Translations under genes and position numbers: made by a program
Notes under the pieces: model-generated
What the model saw: the letters and a program-made list of their open reading frames with translations, nothing else
Databases searched by the model: none
What the model was told of the DNA's origin: nothing
In this document: positions 17,782 through 25,562 of the stretch, piece after piece
Layout of the letters: every line of letters starts with the position of its first letter
How positions within the stretch are numbered: position 1 is the first letter of the stretch
DNA from: an uncultured Eubacteriales bacterium
Lineage (GTDB): Bacteria > Bacillota > Clostridia > Oscillospirales > Acutalibacteraceae
Reading direction: 5' to 3'
DNA length: 34,846 nt
Assembly (NCBI GenBank): GCA_934476545.1
Contig: CAKSOB010000006.1
Span: 1-34,846 of the forward strand

Positions 17782-17795
17782 TGTATAAATATTCA
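17782..17795. promoter_or_regulatory. ARG box (ArgR/AhrC operator)
   Basis: TGTATAAATATTCA fits the ARG box pattern TGNATWWWWATNCA at every defined position. It sits 8 bp upstream of the argG -35 hexamer. It is consistent with arginine-dependent control by an ArgR/AhrC protein encoded elsewhere. Confidence 0.65.
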
Positions 17796-17847
17796 TGAAA
17801 AAATAAAATTATTTCTCCGCTCCGTCATTTATCACAAAAACATCTGC

Positions 17848-17874
17848 TTGCAATTTCGAGGAAATGCGTATAAT
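17848..17874 (+). promoter_or_regulatory. Promoter of the flavin-reductase-like gene
   Basis: A consensus TATAAT (17869-17874) is preceded by TTGCAA (17848-17853) with a short 15-bp spacer. It lies 47 bp before the ATG at 17922 and diverges from the argG promoter. Confidence 0.5.
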
Positions 17875-17921
17875 ATAAAAAAAGAACCAATCCGGTTTGG
17901 ATCTACAAGGAGGAATTTAGT

Positions 17922-18437
17922 ATGCAAGAACCAATTTGGGAAACCGTAACCCCCGCAGATCTCACCTTTAATCCCTTCACCCTCATCGGCAAGGAATGGA
18001 TGCTGGTCACTGCCGGCAACGAAACCGCTCACAACACCCTGACAGCCAGTTGGGGCGGACTGGGCGTTCTGTGGAAAAAGGATGTTTCTTACATTTTCAT
18101 CCGTCCTCAGCGGTATACCATGCAATTTTTGGAGCAAGAGGACTATTATTCCCTCTGCTTCTTCGACAAAACGTATCACTCCGCATTGGCATATTGCGGC
18201 TCCCACTCTGGCAAAGATGTGGACAAGGACAAAGAAACCGGCTTAACTGTTTGCTTTGACCAAGCCGCCCCTTACTATCAAGAGGCGCGGTTGGTTTTTA
18301 TCTGCAAAAAGATGTCCTGTCAACAGATTGACCCAAGCAGCTTCCTTGATGAAACCATCGATGAAGACGTGTATCCGCAAAAGGATTATCACTACCTGTT
18401 CGTAGGCAGCATTGAAAAGGTTTTGCTGCGGAAATAA
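17922..18437 (+). CDS. Flavin reductase-like / FMN-binding split-barrel protein
   Basis: The 171-residue protein resembles the flavin reductase-like family that binds FMN in a split beta-barrel. Typical features are FTLIGKEWMLVTAG near residues 19-32, the TASWGGLGVLWKK segment (about 41-53), FIRPQRYT, and YYSLCFFDK. The family includes NAD(P)H-flavin oxidoreductases and proteins of unknown substrate, so the reaction is not defined. No signal peptide is visible and it is probably cytosolic. AGGAGG lies 7 nt before the ATG. It is a single-gene unit ending at a strong terminator and shares its upstream region with argG. Confidence 0.78.
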   Translation: MQEPIWETVTPADLTFNPFTLIGKEWMLVTAGNETAHNTLTASWGGLGVLWKKDVSYIFIRPQRYTMQFLEQEDYYSLCFFDKTYHSALAYCGSHSGKDVDKDKETGLTVCFDQAAPYYQEARLVFICKKMSCQQIDPSSFLDETIDEDVYPQKDYHYLFVGSIEKVLLRK

Positions 18438-18451
18438 CAAACCCGGCATAT

Positions 18452-18491
18452 AAAAAAGCAGACAGTAGAACTCCCTTCTGTCTGCTTTTTT
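18452..18491. terminator. Bidirectional terminator between the flavin reductase-like gene and hflX
   Basis: AAAAAAGCAGACAG and CTGTCTGCTTTTTT form a perfect 14-bp stem with a 12-nt loop. It serves the plus-strand gene and, on the other strand, hflX. Confidence 0.92.
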
Positions 18492-18537
18492 CTTTTCGTT
18501 TCTGTTTTTCTTGAATATATTCATTATTTATGAATAT

Positions 18538-19797
18538 TTATTCATCACATTCATGCTCGATTAAATAATCCCGCAGTGCCTCCAATAAATCCGGCGGCAC
18601 CATAGCGGTCAACTGCAAGCCTTCCGGTACATATTCTTCCGTCAGCACCACGCCGTCCTTGCGGATTTCCGCCGCCAGTCCACTCTTAGAAAATGGCAGC
18701 AGCGCTGTTACCCGCACATTCTTGCGAGGAAGGTTGTCCTCCACCGCTTGCAGCAGCTGCTCTACACCGTCACCGGTTGTTGCGCTGATGCGAACACAAT
18801 TCCCAATGATGGGCAAGTCAATAATCCCCGGAATCAAGTCGCACTTGTTCAGCACATTGAGAATCGGCTTATCGCCGCACCCAAGGCTCTCCAACAGCTC
18901 CTTTGTCACCTGCAAGTGAACCGATGCCTCGTCACTGGACGCATCGCAAATATTCAAAATCACATCTGCCGTAGCCGCCTGCTCCAATGTGGAGCGGAAC
19001 GCCTCCACCAAGTGGTGAGGCAGCCGCCGCACTAAGCCAACGGTGTCAATCAGCATAACGGTTTTTCCGCTAGGCAGCTTCAACGAGCGTGCCGTAGGGT
19101 CCAGTGTGGCGAACAGCTTATTTTCCGCCAACACACCGGCTTCGGTCAGGCGGTTCATTAGGGTGCTTTTCCCCACGTTGGTATAGCCCACCAACGCCAC
19201 CGTGATGACTCCCTCCTTCTGCCGCCGCTTGTTCAGCAAGTCACGGTGTTTTTCCACTTGACTCAGCTGCTCCCGCAAGGCTTGAATCCGCCGCTGAATG
19301 TGCCGGCGGTCGGTTTCCAGTTTCGTTTCACCGGGACCTCTGGTACCGATACCGCCGCCCAAACGGGACAACTCTACGCCCTTACCCGTCAACCGAGGCA
19401 GCATATACTTTAGCTGTGCTAACTCTACTTGCAGCTTGCCTTCTTTTGTAATGGCACGAGAAGCAAAAATATCGAGAATCAACATGGTACGGTCAATGGT
19501 GTGAACATCCGTAATCTTTTCGATATTCCGAATTTGCGTAGGGGTCAGCTCTCGGTCAAATACCAACAGGTCAATCTCCTGCTGTTGGCAAAATTCTGCA
19601 ATCTGCTGAATCATACCGGAACCCACGCAAGTTGCTGTTTCCGGACTGGGACGCTTCTGCATCATGGAGCCGAAGGGCTCTGCTCCGGCACTGCGAACCA
19701 ATTCATACAATTCCGCCATAGACGCTTCTGCGTCAAACTCTCCTGTGTCCACCGACACCAACAGCGCCCGTTCCGCCGTTACCTCGTTTTCATGCAT
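18538..19797 (-). CDS. hflX: Ribosome-associated GTPase HflX
   Basis: HflX binds the 50S subunit and rescues or recycles stalled ribosomes under stress. The 419-residue protein (ATG at 19797, GGAGG about 8 nt upstream) has an N-terminal nucleotide-binding domain and the family motif GGGIGTRGPGETKLE (about 146-160). A helical linker follows, then the G domain with G1 GYTNVGKST (about 204-212), G3 DTVG and G4 NKCD. The extra 25 codons of open frame upstream were rejected because the family starts here. It is bounded by terminators on both sides. Confidence 0.94.
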   Translation of the reverse strand: MHENEVTAERALLVSVDTGEFDAEASMAELYELVRSAGAEPFGSMMQKRPSPETATCVGSGMIQQIAEFCQQQEIDLLVFDRELTPTQIRNIEKITDVHTIDRTMLILDIFASRAITKEGKLQVELAQLKYMLPRLTGKGVELSRLGGGIGTRGPGETKLETDRRHIQRRIQALREQLSQVEKHRDLLNKRRQKEGVITVALVGYTNVGKSTLMNRLTEAGVLAENKLFATLDPTARSLKLPSGKTVMLIDTVGLVRRLPHHLVEAFRSTLEQAATADVILNICDASSDEASVHLQVTKELLESLGCGDKPILNVLNKCDLIPGIIDLPIIGNCVRISATTGDGVEQLLQAVEDNLPRKNVRVTALLPFSKSGLAAEIRKDGVVLTEEYVPEGLQLTAMVPPDLLEALRDYLIEHECDE

Positions 19798-19913
19798 TTG
19801 GCGCACCTCCGTTTCGTCGTTTCGACTGTTTCTACCATGATAATACAGAAACGCCATCCCGTCAATCGTCAATATTGTTTGTGGCGCAGGTTTTCATTAT
19901 TCCTGCCAAACAG

Positions 19914-19955
19914 AAAGACCGCTCGATTTCCCACGCAGAAACCGAACGGTCTTTT
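19914..19955. terminator. Terminator at the 3' end of the phage cassette
   Basis: AAAGACCG pairs with CGGTCTTT, extended by an inner eight-pair stem (TCGGTTTC with GAAATCGA, one G-T wobble) around a 7-nt loop. A T-run follows on the minus strand. It lies 18 bp after the last cassette gene and upstream of hflX. Confidence 0.88.
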
Positions 19956-19972
19956 TCTTTCTATAAAACTGA

Positions 19973-20485
19973 TTATGCGTCTGCCTGCAAATACGGCGCA
20001 GAAGTAAAATCATAGCGAACCGACAAATGCGCCGGAAGGATTAACTCTGCCAACGTTTTCACCGCAGCTTGGGTTTTCTCCACTACACGCACCGCATCGG
20101 TAACCGTTACCGTAATGGCTTGTTCCGCAGGCTGCTCCGTAATGGTCGCCACAATTCCCACGCTGTCCAAAGCTTGCTCCAAGCAAGAAACCGTGTAGTC
20201 ATTCTCACTGACAGCAAGCTGTCTCAGCAGCATTTTCCTGCGCTTGGCAAGCGATACATGAGAAAACGAACATCCCAACGCATTCTCCCAACAAGACAAT
20301 CCGTAGGTTTCTGCGGTTTCCACAAACAGTTCCCCCAGCAGTTCTTCACAGGCATCCAAAACCAACTCCAATCCGGCAGCATAGGCAGATAGTTCCACAT
20401 CCACCAACGTGGTTCCGTCCAAGGTATAAATTCCCGTTTGTGCAAGGCAATCTTTTAGATTCGCTAGGCTATCGTATCGTTCCAT
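19973..20485 (-). CDS. XkdU-like phage tail/baseplate protein (YmfQ/DUF2313 type)
   Basis: The 170-residue protein resembles the YmfQ/XkdU family, found after baseplate J in contractile phages. There it probably closes the wedge or links it to fibres. It is largely helical at the N-terminus (MERYDSLANLKDCL). A conserved-looking middle (SCWENALG, around 105) precedes LAKRRKMLLRQLA, and the C-terminal strand region ends in LSVRYDF. It follows the baseplate J gene after 9 bp and is the last gene before the terminator. No tail fibre gene comes after it, unlike PBSX. The family assignment rests mainly on position and overall pattern. Confidence 0.65.
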   Translation of the reverse strand: MERYDSLANLKDCLAQTGIYTLDGTTLVDVELSAYAAGLELVLDACEELLGELFVETAETYGLSCWENALGCSFSHVSLAKRRKMLLRQLAVSENDYTVSCLEQALDSVGIVATITEQPAEQAITVTVTDAVRVVEKTQAAVKTLAELILPAHLSVRYDFTSAPYLQADA

Positions 20486-20494
20486 AAGCCCTCC

Positions 20495-21556
20495 TTACAA
20501 CTGCGCCAGAGAAACGGATTGCAGCGTTGCCCGCTGATTGGGCGCAAGCGCGACATCGGCGGTGGCGCTGTTGGCTTTGTAATTCTCAATCATTCCCGTA
20601 TTCATTAGACGACGATACATCTCCGCCGCCACAAAGGTTCCGCCAATGGGCAGGGTTTCCAAATATTCTTGCAGCAGCGTCTTACACTTCTCCGACACCT
20701 CCGACAGGGTGTACGGAACTGCCGGTTTCACACTGCACAAAAACCGAATGAAAACTTCCTCTGCATCCTCTACCGCTATGGTAACATTCACTTCTTTTAG
20801 AGCATTCAAATCTGCTTGCAGCTTTGCTTTCTCTGCTTGAGATACCGCTCCGGTTCTGCCGCAAACATAAACCGTCACCTTGCCCGGTTCTTCCGAAGAT
20901 GCAACGGTGTTGGCAGAAGCCACGCCCTCATACCCCATAGCAAAAGCAGCGTAGAACCCTCGATTGGTTCCGTTGCTGCGAAGTGCAAACCGATGCAGTA
21001 ATCTGGCACGCAACAGTTCGTCGGATTCTTCATCTCCACCGCCTGTAAACGCCGTGTTAGTCACAGACTCCAATCCCAACGGCGGGGTAATCATCACAGT
21101 AACGGTATTGGCTGCCACATTGCCCTGTGTGCCACCCTGCTCCGCCTGCGCCGGAACCGATACAGAGGTAGCATAAGCGGGCAGCTCCGATTCTTCGGTA
21201 GTCACAAAACGAACGGTTTCTGCGCCTGCAAGGGCGCAAATTGTTCCTTTGGGAATGGTCAGCGGGTAGGTCAGCGCTTTCTCTCTGCGAAAAATCAAAT
21301 TGCCTACCGCCGATGTTTTTCCTTGTCGTGTAATACCCCGCTGTGCCGCATGGCGTTCCAACCGCTCTCCCGTGGCCGTTTGCGGAAAAGCTTCTCGATT
21401 CAGCCACAATATTCCGCTGTGAAGATTGTAAACCTCTCCTGCCAACACCCGCAATCGAATCCCCAAATCGGAATCCGCTTGCGGTACAAATCCCGCCTGC
21501 TCTAAATATACCTGCTCCATTCGACGGAGAATTTCTTCATAGGTTTGTTCTTTCAT
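20495..21556 (-). CDS. Baseplate J-like protein (XkdT/gpJ family)
   Basis: Baseplate J proteins form the wedge of contractile tails. The 353-residue protein shows family features: an N-terminal LAGEVYNLHSGILWLNREAFPQ-like segment (split here as LAGEVYNLHS and LNREAFPQTA), the G-T rich central domain, and the hallmark TGGGDEESDELLRARLL (around residues 170-187). The C-terminal domain contains LPIGGTFVAAEMY. Length is close to XkdT (about 348). The ATG is preceded by an AAGGAGTGAG site. Its presence argues that the ancestor had a contractile tail, even though no sheath gene is present. Confidence 0.85.
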   Translation of the reverse strand: MKEQTYEEILRRMEQVYLEQAGFVPQADSDLGIRLRVLAGEVYNLHSGILWLNREAFPQTATGERLERHAAQRGITRQGKTSAVGNLIFRREKALTYPLTIPKGTICALAGAETVRFVTTEESELPAYATSVSVPAQAEQGGTQGNVAANTVTVMITPPLGLESVTNTAFTGGGDEESDELLRARLLHRFALRSNGTNRGFYAAFAMGYEGVASANTVASSEEPGKVTVYVCGRTGAVSQAEKAKLQADLNALKEVNVTIAVEDAEEVFIRFLCSVKPAVPYTLSEVSEKCKTLLQEYLETLPIGGTFVAAEMYRRLMNTGMIENYKANSATADVALAPNQRATLQSVSLAQL

Positions 21557-21571
21557 ATTCTCACTCCTTTC

Positions 21572-21889
21572 TTAAACGGTAACGATTCCGCTGCCCAAAT
21601 CCGTCGTGACAGAAACCACCAATTCCTCCCCGGTCTGCTCCAAAGAAGTGACCGTCACCGCTGTCCAATCCCGCAGGGCTTCTTCCACGCAGGACAAAAT
21701 TTGCTCTCTCGTAGGATGCTCCGGCAGCGTGTGCAGTCTGCTTCCGAAAAAAGGATCGTAGTAAAAGCAGCCTCGCCGTCCTTTCAGCCGCAGATACACC
21801 TGCTGTAACTGCTGTTCCAATCCGAAAAGCTGTTTCGGAATTCCGCCCACATCTGTCGCAAAATCTCCCTTTTCAATGGCTGTGTCCAT
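21572..21889 (-). CDS. gp25/XkdS-like baseplate wedge protein
   Basis: The 105-residue protein resembles the small wedge subunit of contractile injection machines (T4 gp25, P2 gpW, XkdS). The segment RGCFYYDPFFGSRLHTL (about residues 39-55) matches the conserved FFYDRNFGSRL pattern. The helix EQILSCVEEALRDW and a strand-rich C-terminus follow. It starts 1 bp after the spike-like gene and ends 15 bp before baseplate J, which is the PBSX order S-T. Confidence 0.75.
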   Translation of the reverse strand: MDTAIEKGDFATDVGGIPKQLFGLEQQLQQVYLRLKGRRGCFYYDPFFGSRLHTLPEHPTREQILSCVEEALRDWTAVTVTSLEQTGEELVVSVTTDLGSGIVTV

Positions 21890-21890
21890 C

Positions 21891-22247
21891 CTATCCCTCC
21901 TTCTTGGGGAAGATTTGTCCGTTGATTACCACTTCCCCTGTGTTTTTCAAATAAATCTCCGCGCCGCCGGCGGAAACCAACCGCAGCTCTCCGGGGTTCA
22001 CCACAGCTTGTACCGGCAGCGTTCCAACGCAGACATCCTGTTGTCCCTCACCCACACCGGAGGATAACACCACCGCCGTACTACCCTCCGGCGGCAGCCA
22101 AGCAATGCCCCAAGGAGCAGATAACATCAGCTTTTGGTAAAAGGTATCCCCCTGCACCAACACAGCGGTTCCGTCCGTTCCTGTTACCTTTCCCAACTGA
22201 TGAGAGCCGTTTGCAGCCGGTTCCGTTAATTTTTGCGCCATCCACAT
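21891..22247 (-). CDS. XkdR-like / gpV-type baseplate spike protein
   Basis: The 118-residue protein has an OB-like N-terminal region (GKVTGTDGTAVLVQGD) and a middle with WLPPEGSTAVVLSSGVGEG. It ends in AEIYLKNTGEVVINGQIF, typical of short beta-helix repeats in spike or needle proteins and of XkdR/DUF2577 proteins. It lies between the hub and the gp25-like gene, where PBSX has xkdR. GGAGGTG precedes the ATG. If a particle forms, this would be the membrane-piercing tip or its adapter. Confidence 0.65.
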   Translation of the reverse strand: MWMAQKLTEPAANGSHQLGKVTGTDGTAVLVQGDTFYQKLMLSAPWGIAWLPPEGSTAVVLSSGVGEGQQDVCVGTLPVQAVVNPGELRLVSAGGAEIYLKNTGEVVINGQIFPKKEG

Positions 22248-22262
22248 GGCAGCGCACCTCCT

Positions 22263-23180
22263 TCATTCCTCCGTTCGCAGCGTAATCGTACACCGTTCTC
22301 CCTGTCCGTCCAAGGTGTACGTCCATCCTGCTACGGAATAATTCTCAAACACACCAATCGCATCCTCCCGAACCACTGCCCGTTGTTTGAGAGAACACGC
22401 TACAAATCCGGGACAAACCAACTTCACCGAATCGCTTTGACGACGCGCTTTTTTCAGCTTTCTCCGCCCCTGCCAGTTGGCAGCCGTCACATAACGTCCT
22501 CGGCAAATTCCTCGTCGCACTGCCGAAAGATCCACCATGGAATGGTTGTACCCCTCTCCCAAAGCTCCCTGCAACCAAAGTTGACTGAGCTGTTTGCAGG
22601 GGGCATAATCATGGGTTAAAGAGGTATATGCAATCCCCTTGGAGTTGGAAAATAACAGCACACCCTCCGGTTGTTTTCCCGTCACATCCAAGATGCCATC
22701 AGGGGTGACCGTCGGTTCAATTCCAAGACAATAGAGCGAAAAATCCAAAAATACCTGCCATTCACTAATGCCCTTTGGAATCACATACGTCCAGTAAAAC
22801 CCGGAGGATTTTCCCACCGCTTTTTGCAATCCATAGGGCGCACCGTGATTGGCAAATAACGTGGACAAAGAAGGATTCACATAGGTTTGGGGCTTGGCTT
22901 CATTGTCTAAGAGCAAACAAGCCTTACTTCTGGCAGTGAGTTGCAGTACACAGCCATCTGCTCCAAGCTGCAATTTTTGGCGATCCACCATCCCGCCAAA
23001 GAGCAGCTTTTCCTCATCGTCATACACCTTCCATTCCCGCAGCTCCGGCAGCGGTTTTGTCAAAGGAAATATTCCGGTAAACCCGTGAGCAGGGGCATCC
23101 TCCTCCATAGAGAGCTGCGCCCGAATGGGCTGTCCCAACCCAATCCGAAGTCCCGTTGCCGTAATGCCTTCATATCTCAT
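22263..23180 (-). CDS. XkdQ-like baseplate hub protein (gp27/gp44 class)
   Basis: I chose the ATG at 23180 (305 residues, start MRYEGITATGLRI), which overlaps the stop of the LysM gene in an ATGA. A longer open frame upstream lies inside that gene in another frame. XkdQ has about 325 residues. Features include a strand-rich N-terminal domain with FGGMVDRQKLQ, a middle with CLLLDNEAKPQTYVNPSL and GISEWQVFLDFSLYCLG, and a C-terminal barrel ending ERCTITLRTEE. These fit hub proteins that form the platform between tube and spike. The assignment is from pattern and order. Confidence 0.72.
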   Translation of the reverse strand: MRYEGITATGLRIGLGQPIRAQLSMEEDAPAHGFTGIFPLTKPLPELREWKVYDDEEKLLFGGMVDRQKLQLGADGCVLQLTARSKACLLLDNEAKPQTYVNPSLSTLFANHGAPYGLQKAVGKSSGFYWTYVIPKGISEWQVFLDFSLYCLGIEPTVTPDGILDVTGKQPEGVLLFSNSKGIAYTSLTHDYAPCKQLSQLWLQGALGEGYNHSMVDLSAVRRGICRGRYVTAANWQGRRKLKKARRQSDSVKLVCPGFVACSLKQRAVVREDAIGVFENYSVAGWTYTLDGQGERCTITLRTEE

Positions 23181-23698
23181 GGCAGCACCACCCGACAGCC
23201 TTTTGGAACAGCGCAAACCCACTGAATCTGCGGATTTTTCTGCCGCAGCACATCCACCGTTGTATGATAACGATACGCAAGCTGCCACAAATTCTCCGGT
23301 TTCTCTGTAAGCAAAACCGCATCCTCCCTAGGGGATTCCTCCGGCACAGACTGCGTTGGCTCTTCCCAAAAGATAAACCGATACCCTAGTTTGTCCGGCG
23401 CAAATCGCCCCACTGATTCCAGCTTTCCCAAGCGTGCCATCATGGGAGAATGTCCCGGCAAACGCAGCACGCCTACCGTTCCGGCTTCTTGAAATTGACG
23501 GAGGGCGTCAAAATGTTCCTGCCTTCGTTCCCCGTAGAAAACACCCTCTCCGCTGACGGTCACGCACTGCTTGCCAAAATCCTGCAAAATACTGCCGTGA
23601 TAGGGCAAGCGCTGTTCTCGCAACATTCTGGTGTAGGATACCGACAAGGTTGCCGGATTTTGCGGCCATTGAAATTCTGCAAAGGACATGGTCTGCAT
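23177..23698 (-). CDS. XkdP-like LysM-containing tail/baseplate protein
   Basis: The 173-residue protein has a strand-rich N-terminal domain (starting MQTMSFAEFQWPQNP) of the kind found in short baseplate or tail-tube-adapter proteins. Its C-terminal LysM domain (about residues 125-173) has the pattern NLWQLAYRYHTTVDVLRQKNP and ends in KGCRVVLP. XkdP in PBSX also combines these parts and sits just before the hub. The LysM may bind peptidoglycan or act as an assembly interface. A GGGGAGG site inside the end of the preceding 34-codon gene serves the ATG. Confidence 0.75.
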   Translation of the reverse strand: MQTMSFAEFQWPQNPATLSVSYTRMLREQRLPYHGSILQDFGKQCVTVSGEGVFYGERRQEHFDALRQFQEAGTVGVLRLPGHSPMMARLGKLESVGRFAPDKLGYRFIFWEEPTQSVPEESPREDAVLLTEKPENLWQLAYRYHTTVDVLRQKNPQIQWVCAVPKGCRVVLP

Positions 23699-23699
23699 C

Positions 23700-23804
23700 T
23701 CATGTCACCTCCCCTTGAAATGTTTGCGGATACCGCATCGCTTCCTGCTCCAACCGCTCTGACAATTCCTCTAACTCCTCACCGGTCATCAAGCGATCTT
23801 CCAT
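23700..23804 (-). CDS. 34-residue helical protein at the position of the missing tail shaft
   Basis: This short gene has an AGGAGG site about 7 nt upstream of its ATG. It overlaps the stop of the connector gene by 16 bp and ends 1 bp before the XkdP-like gene. The product, starting MEDRLMTGEELEELSERLE, is acidic and probably one amphipathic helix. No family is recognised. In PBSX this position holds the sheath, tube, tail chaperone and tape-measure genes. It could be a remnant of one of them, a tiny assembly factor, or only a translational bridge to the next gene. Confidence 0.55.
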   Translation of the reverse strand: MEDRLMTGEELEELSERLEQEAMRYPQTFQGEVT

Positions 23805-24154
23805 GCTACATCCTCCTTTGCCGTTTCTTGCAGCACCGCCCAAACATAAATGGGCGCGCCTGCCACTGTAACGCATCGGGCACTTATCACCCAATACACC
23901 GTGCCATTTTCTGTTGTTATGGTAGTTCCTCTGGCAAACTGATCCAGTCGGCATCCTACCGGTCCGAGATACAGCATCCCCGATTGCTCTCGGTTTCCGC
24001 CCACAATGCCCATAGCTTCCGAGTCCATCGTCTTTTTCAATCGCAGCGGTTGAATTATGGCGTTCACCTTTATAGGTGTCCCGTTCTTTGGCGTGACCGT
24101 CACAGCGGAACCATAGCGTTCCAGTTGTCGTGTGATATATTCACTGCGCTTCAT
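23789..24154 (-). CDS. Putative head-tail connector / head completion protein (second)
   Basis: The 121-residue protein begins MKRSEYITRQLERYG and is mostly beta: GSAVTVTPKNGTPIKVNA, GMLYLGPVG, TTITTENGTVYWVISA. This resembles head-closure or tail-completion proteins of siphophages and myophages (XkdH/gp16 type) by fold pattern and position, though no diagnostic motif is present. I chose the ATG at 24154 because GGAGGG lies 8 nt upstream. It overlaps the preceding gene by 14 bp. Some similar proteins interface capsid and tail, so it may define what attaches to the portal when no tube exists. Confidence 0.6.
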   Translation of the reverse strand: MKRSEYITRQLERYGSAVTVTPKNGTPIKVNAIIQPLRLKKTMDSEAMGIVGGNREQSGMLYLGPVGCRLDQFARGTTITTENGTVYWVISARCVTVAGAPIYVWAVLQETAKEDVAWKIA

Positions 24155-24521
24155 GCCGTTTCCCTCCAATCGTTCCAAAATAAAATCCTTCATCCCGCAG
24201 TAGCGGTGTAATGCGTTCTTTGGCAGCGAGCCACAGCTCCTTGGCGCAGTCCACTGCGTGAGTGCGGTTTGCAACCTTTATCTCCCCCGCTGTAAAATCC
24301 CCCAATTCCCGAACGCCAATACAGAGCATATATTGATAGTACGCAAGGGCAGAAACGGCGGCACAAAGCACACCGCTCTGTTCCGCCGGATCCACATCAT
24401 CTCTGCATTGGGTGAGAATCTGCGTAAGCGCATCGCCGCACAGTGGTTTCCACTGCGCGGCATCTTCGTCCGACAATTCTGCCAGTAACGCAAATCGCTT
24501 CATAATCTCGTCGATGTTCAC
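24141..24521 (-). CDS. Putative head-tail connector protein (gp6/gp15-like)
   Basis: The 126-residue, largely helical protein follows the major capsid gene after 11 bp, as phage connector proteins do. Helices are suggested at residues 1-15, 30-40, 50-70 and 90-110 (AKELWLAAKERI). The ALAYYQYML stretch and the acidic N-terminus fit gp6/gp15-type adaptors that bind under the portal. The start is a GTG with AAGGAG 7 nt upstream. There is no clear sequence motif, so the function comes from size, composition and location. Confidence 0.6.
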   Translation of the reverse strand: MNIDEIMKRFALLAELSDEDAAQWKPLCGDALTQILTQCRDDVDPAEQSGVLCAAVSALAYYQYMLCIGVRELGDFTAGEIKVANRTHAVDCAKELWLAAKERITPLLRDEGFYFGTIGGKRHEAQ

Positions 24522-24532
24522 CCAATCACTCC

Positions 24533-25543
24533 TTATTCACTTACGGTATAGTTCAGTGCGTGTACGGCTGCGGGATAAATCTTTGCAAAGCCGCAAATGG
24601 CACTGACGGAAGCGCACTCCAGTTGGCGATCCATCAGCTTGTCATAGTCCACCAGAACCGGACCCGCCTGCACCATTTCCAGTGCGCAATTTTTATCAAA
24701 GCCCAACACAACACCATCGGTAAAACTTGGCACATGAATCAAATTGGCGCCCATTGGCGTACCGATATTTCCGGTACCCTGGAAGTTCAAACCTGCCACG
24801 GCATCCTTAAATTCCGTAATAGAAAGCAGGTCTTTCATAGTTGTAGTAGAGGCAATCAGTGTGTTCAGCTCAAATGGCGCAACGGTTCCCCAAAGACTCA
24901 ACAAATCACTGTAAGTCGGCGCTGCTTTCAAGGTGGTTTTGGCTGCCGCATTGTCATTGCCGTCTCCGTTATAGAGAACGGTTGCTGCTTCTACAAGCTG
25001 CTCTCGAACAATCTCCGTACCGATTTGGCGGAGCATCACCGCAAACAGATCCAGCTTATGGAAGCGCAGCGCCTCATAAGAAGATTTAATCAAGCGGCCA
25101 TGCTTTTTCATATTCACCAGAGAAGCCTGATTTTGAATGACTGTTTCCGGCAGCGCATTGCCTTCGGTGACAGCACTGCCCACACCGGAGCCGTTGGTAG
25201 CGGTTACGGTACGATAATCGGATGCATCAATTCTGGTAACGGTTGCAATCATATCGGAAAGATGATTGGCTCGGTCAATGCCCTGCTGCACCGCTCTGGA
25301 AACAAATTCCGGGAATAGGGCAGCGCTCTCGGTTGTTTGGAAGAATCGCTCTACGGTGTCGCAATTTTCTCCACTGACCTTAATATCAAATCGCTTCAGT
25401 TGGCGCTGATAAGCGTCCAAGCCTTCCAGTTCCGTACCGATGTAATTACGAGAAGGGTCCAACTCCTCCAACACCTGAGAAAAGCTCTTGCCGCTCACGT
25501 TATACATTCCTTTTTCCAGTTTCATTGTTTCATAAAATGCCAT
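24533..25543 (-). CDS. Major capsid protein, HK97-fold type (XkdG-like)
   Basis: The 336-residue protein sits after the protease/scaffold gene and before the connectors, the standard capsid location. The pattern fits HK97-like capsids. There is an N-terminal extension, then TVTRIDASDYRTVTATNG, the spine-helix region RGRLIKSSYEALRF-like (here HGRLIKSSYEALRFHKLD), AATVLYNGDGN, and a P-domain/beta region with GTPMGANLIHVPSF and GVVLGFDKNCALEMV. Unlike phages with a protease-cut delta domain, the N-terminal arm is modest (about 90 residues). AGGAGG precedes the ATG. An intact capsid gene is a strong argument that a shell can still form. Confidence 0.8.
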   Translation of the reverse strand: MAFYETMKLEKGMYNVSGKSFSQVLEELDPSRNYIGTELEGLDAYQRQLKRFDIKVSGENCDTVERFFQTTESAALFPEFVSRAVQQGIDRANHLSDMIATVTRIDASDYRTVTATNGSGVGSAVTEGNALPETVIQNQASLVNMKKHGRLIKSSYEALRFHKLDLFAVMLRQIGTEIVREQLVEAATVLYNGDGNDNAAAKTTLKAAPTYSDLLSLWGTVAPFELNTLIASTTTMKDLLSITEFKDAVAGLNFQGTGNIGTPMGANLIHVPSFTDGVVLGFDKNCALEMVQAGPVLVDYDKLMDRQLECASVSAICGFAKIYPAAVHALNYTVSE

Positions 25544-25562
25544 ATTATTTTCCTCCTATTTA

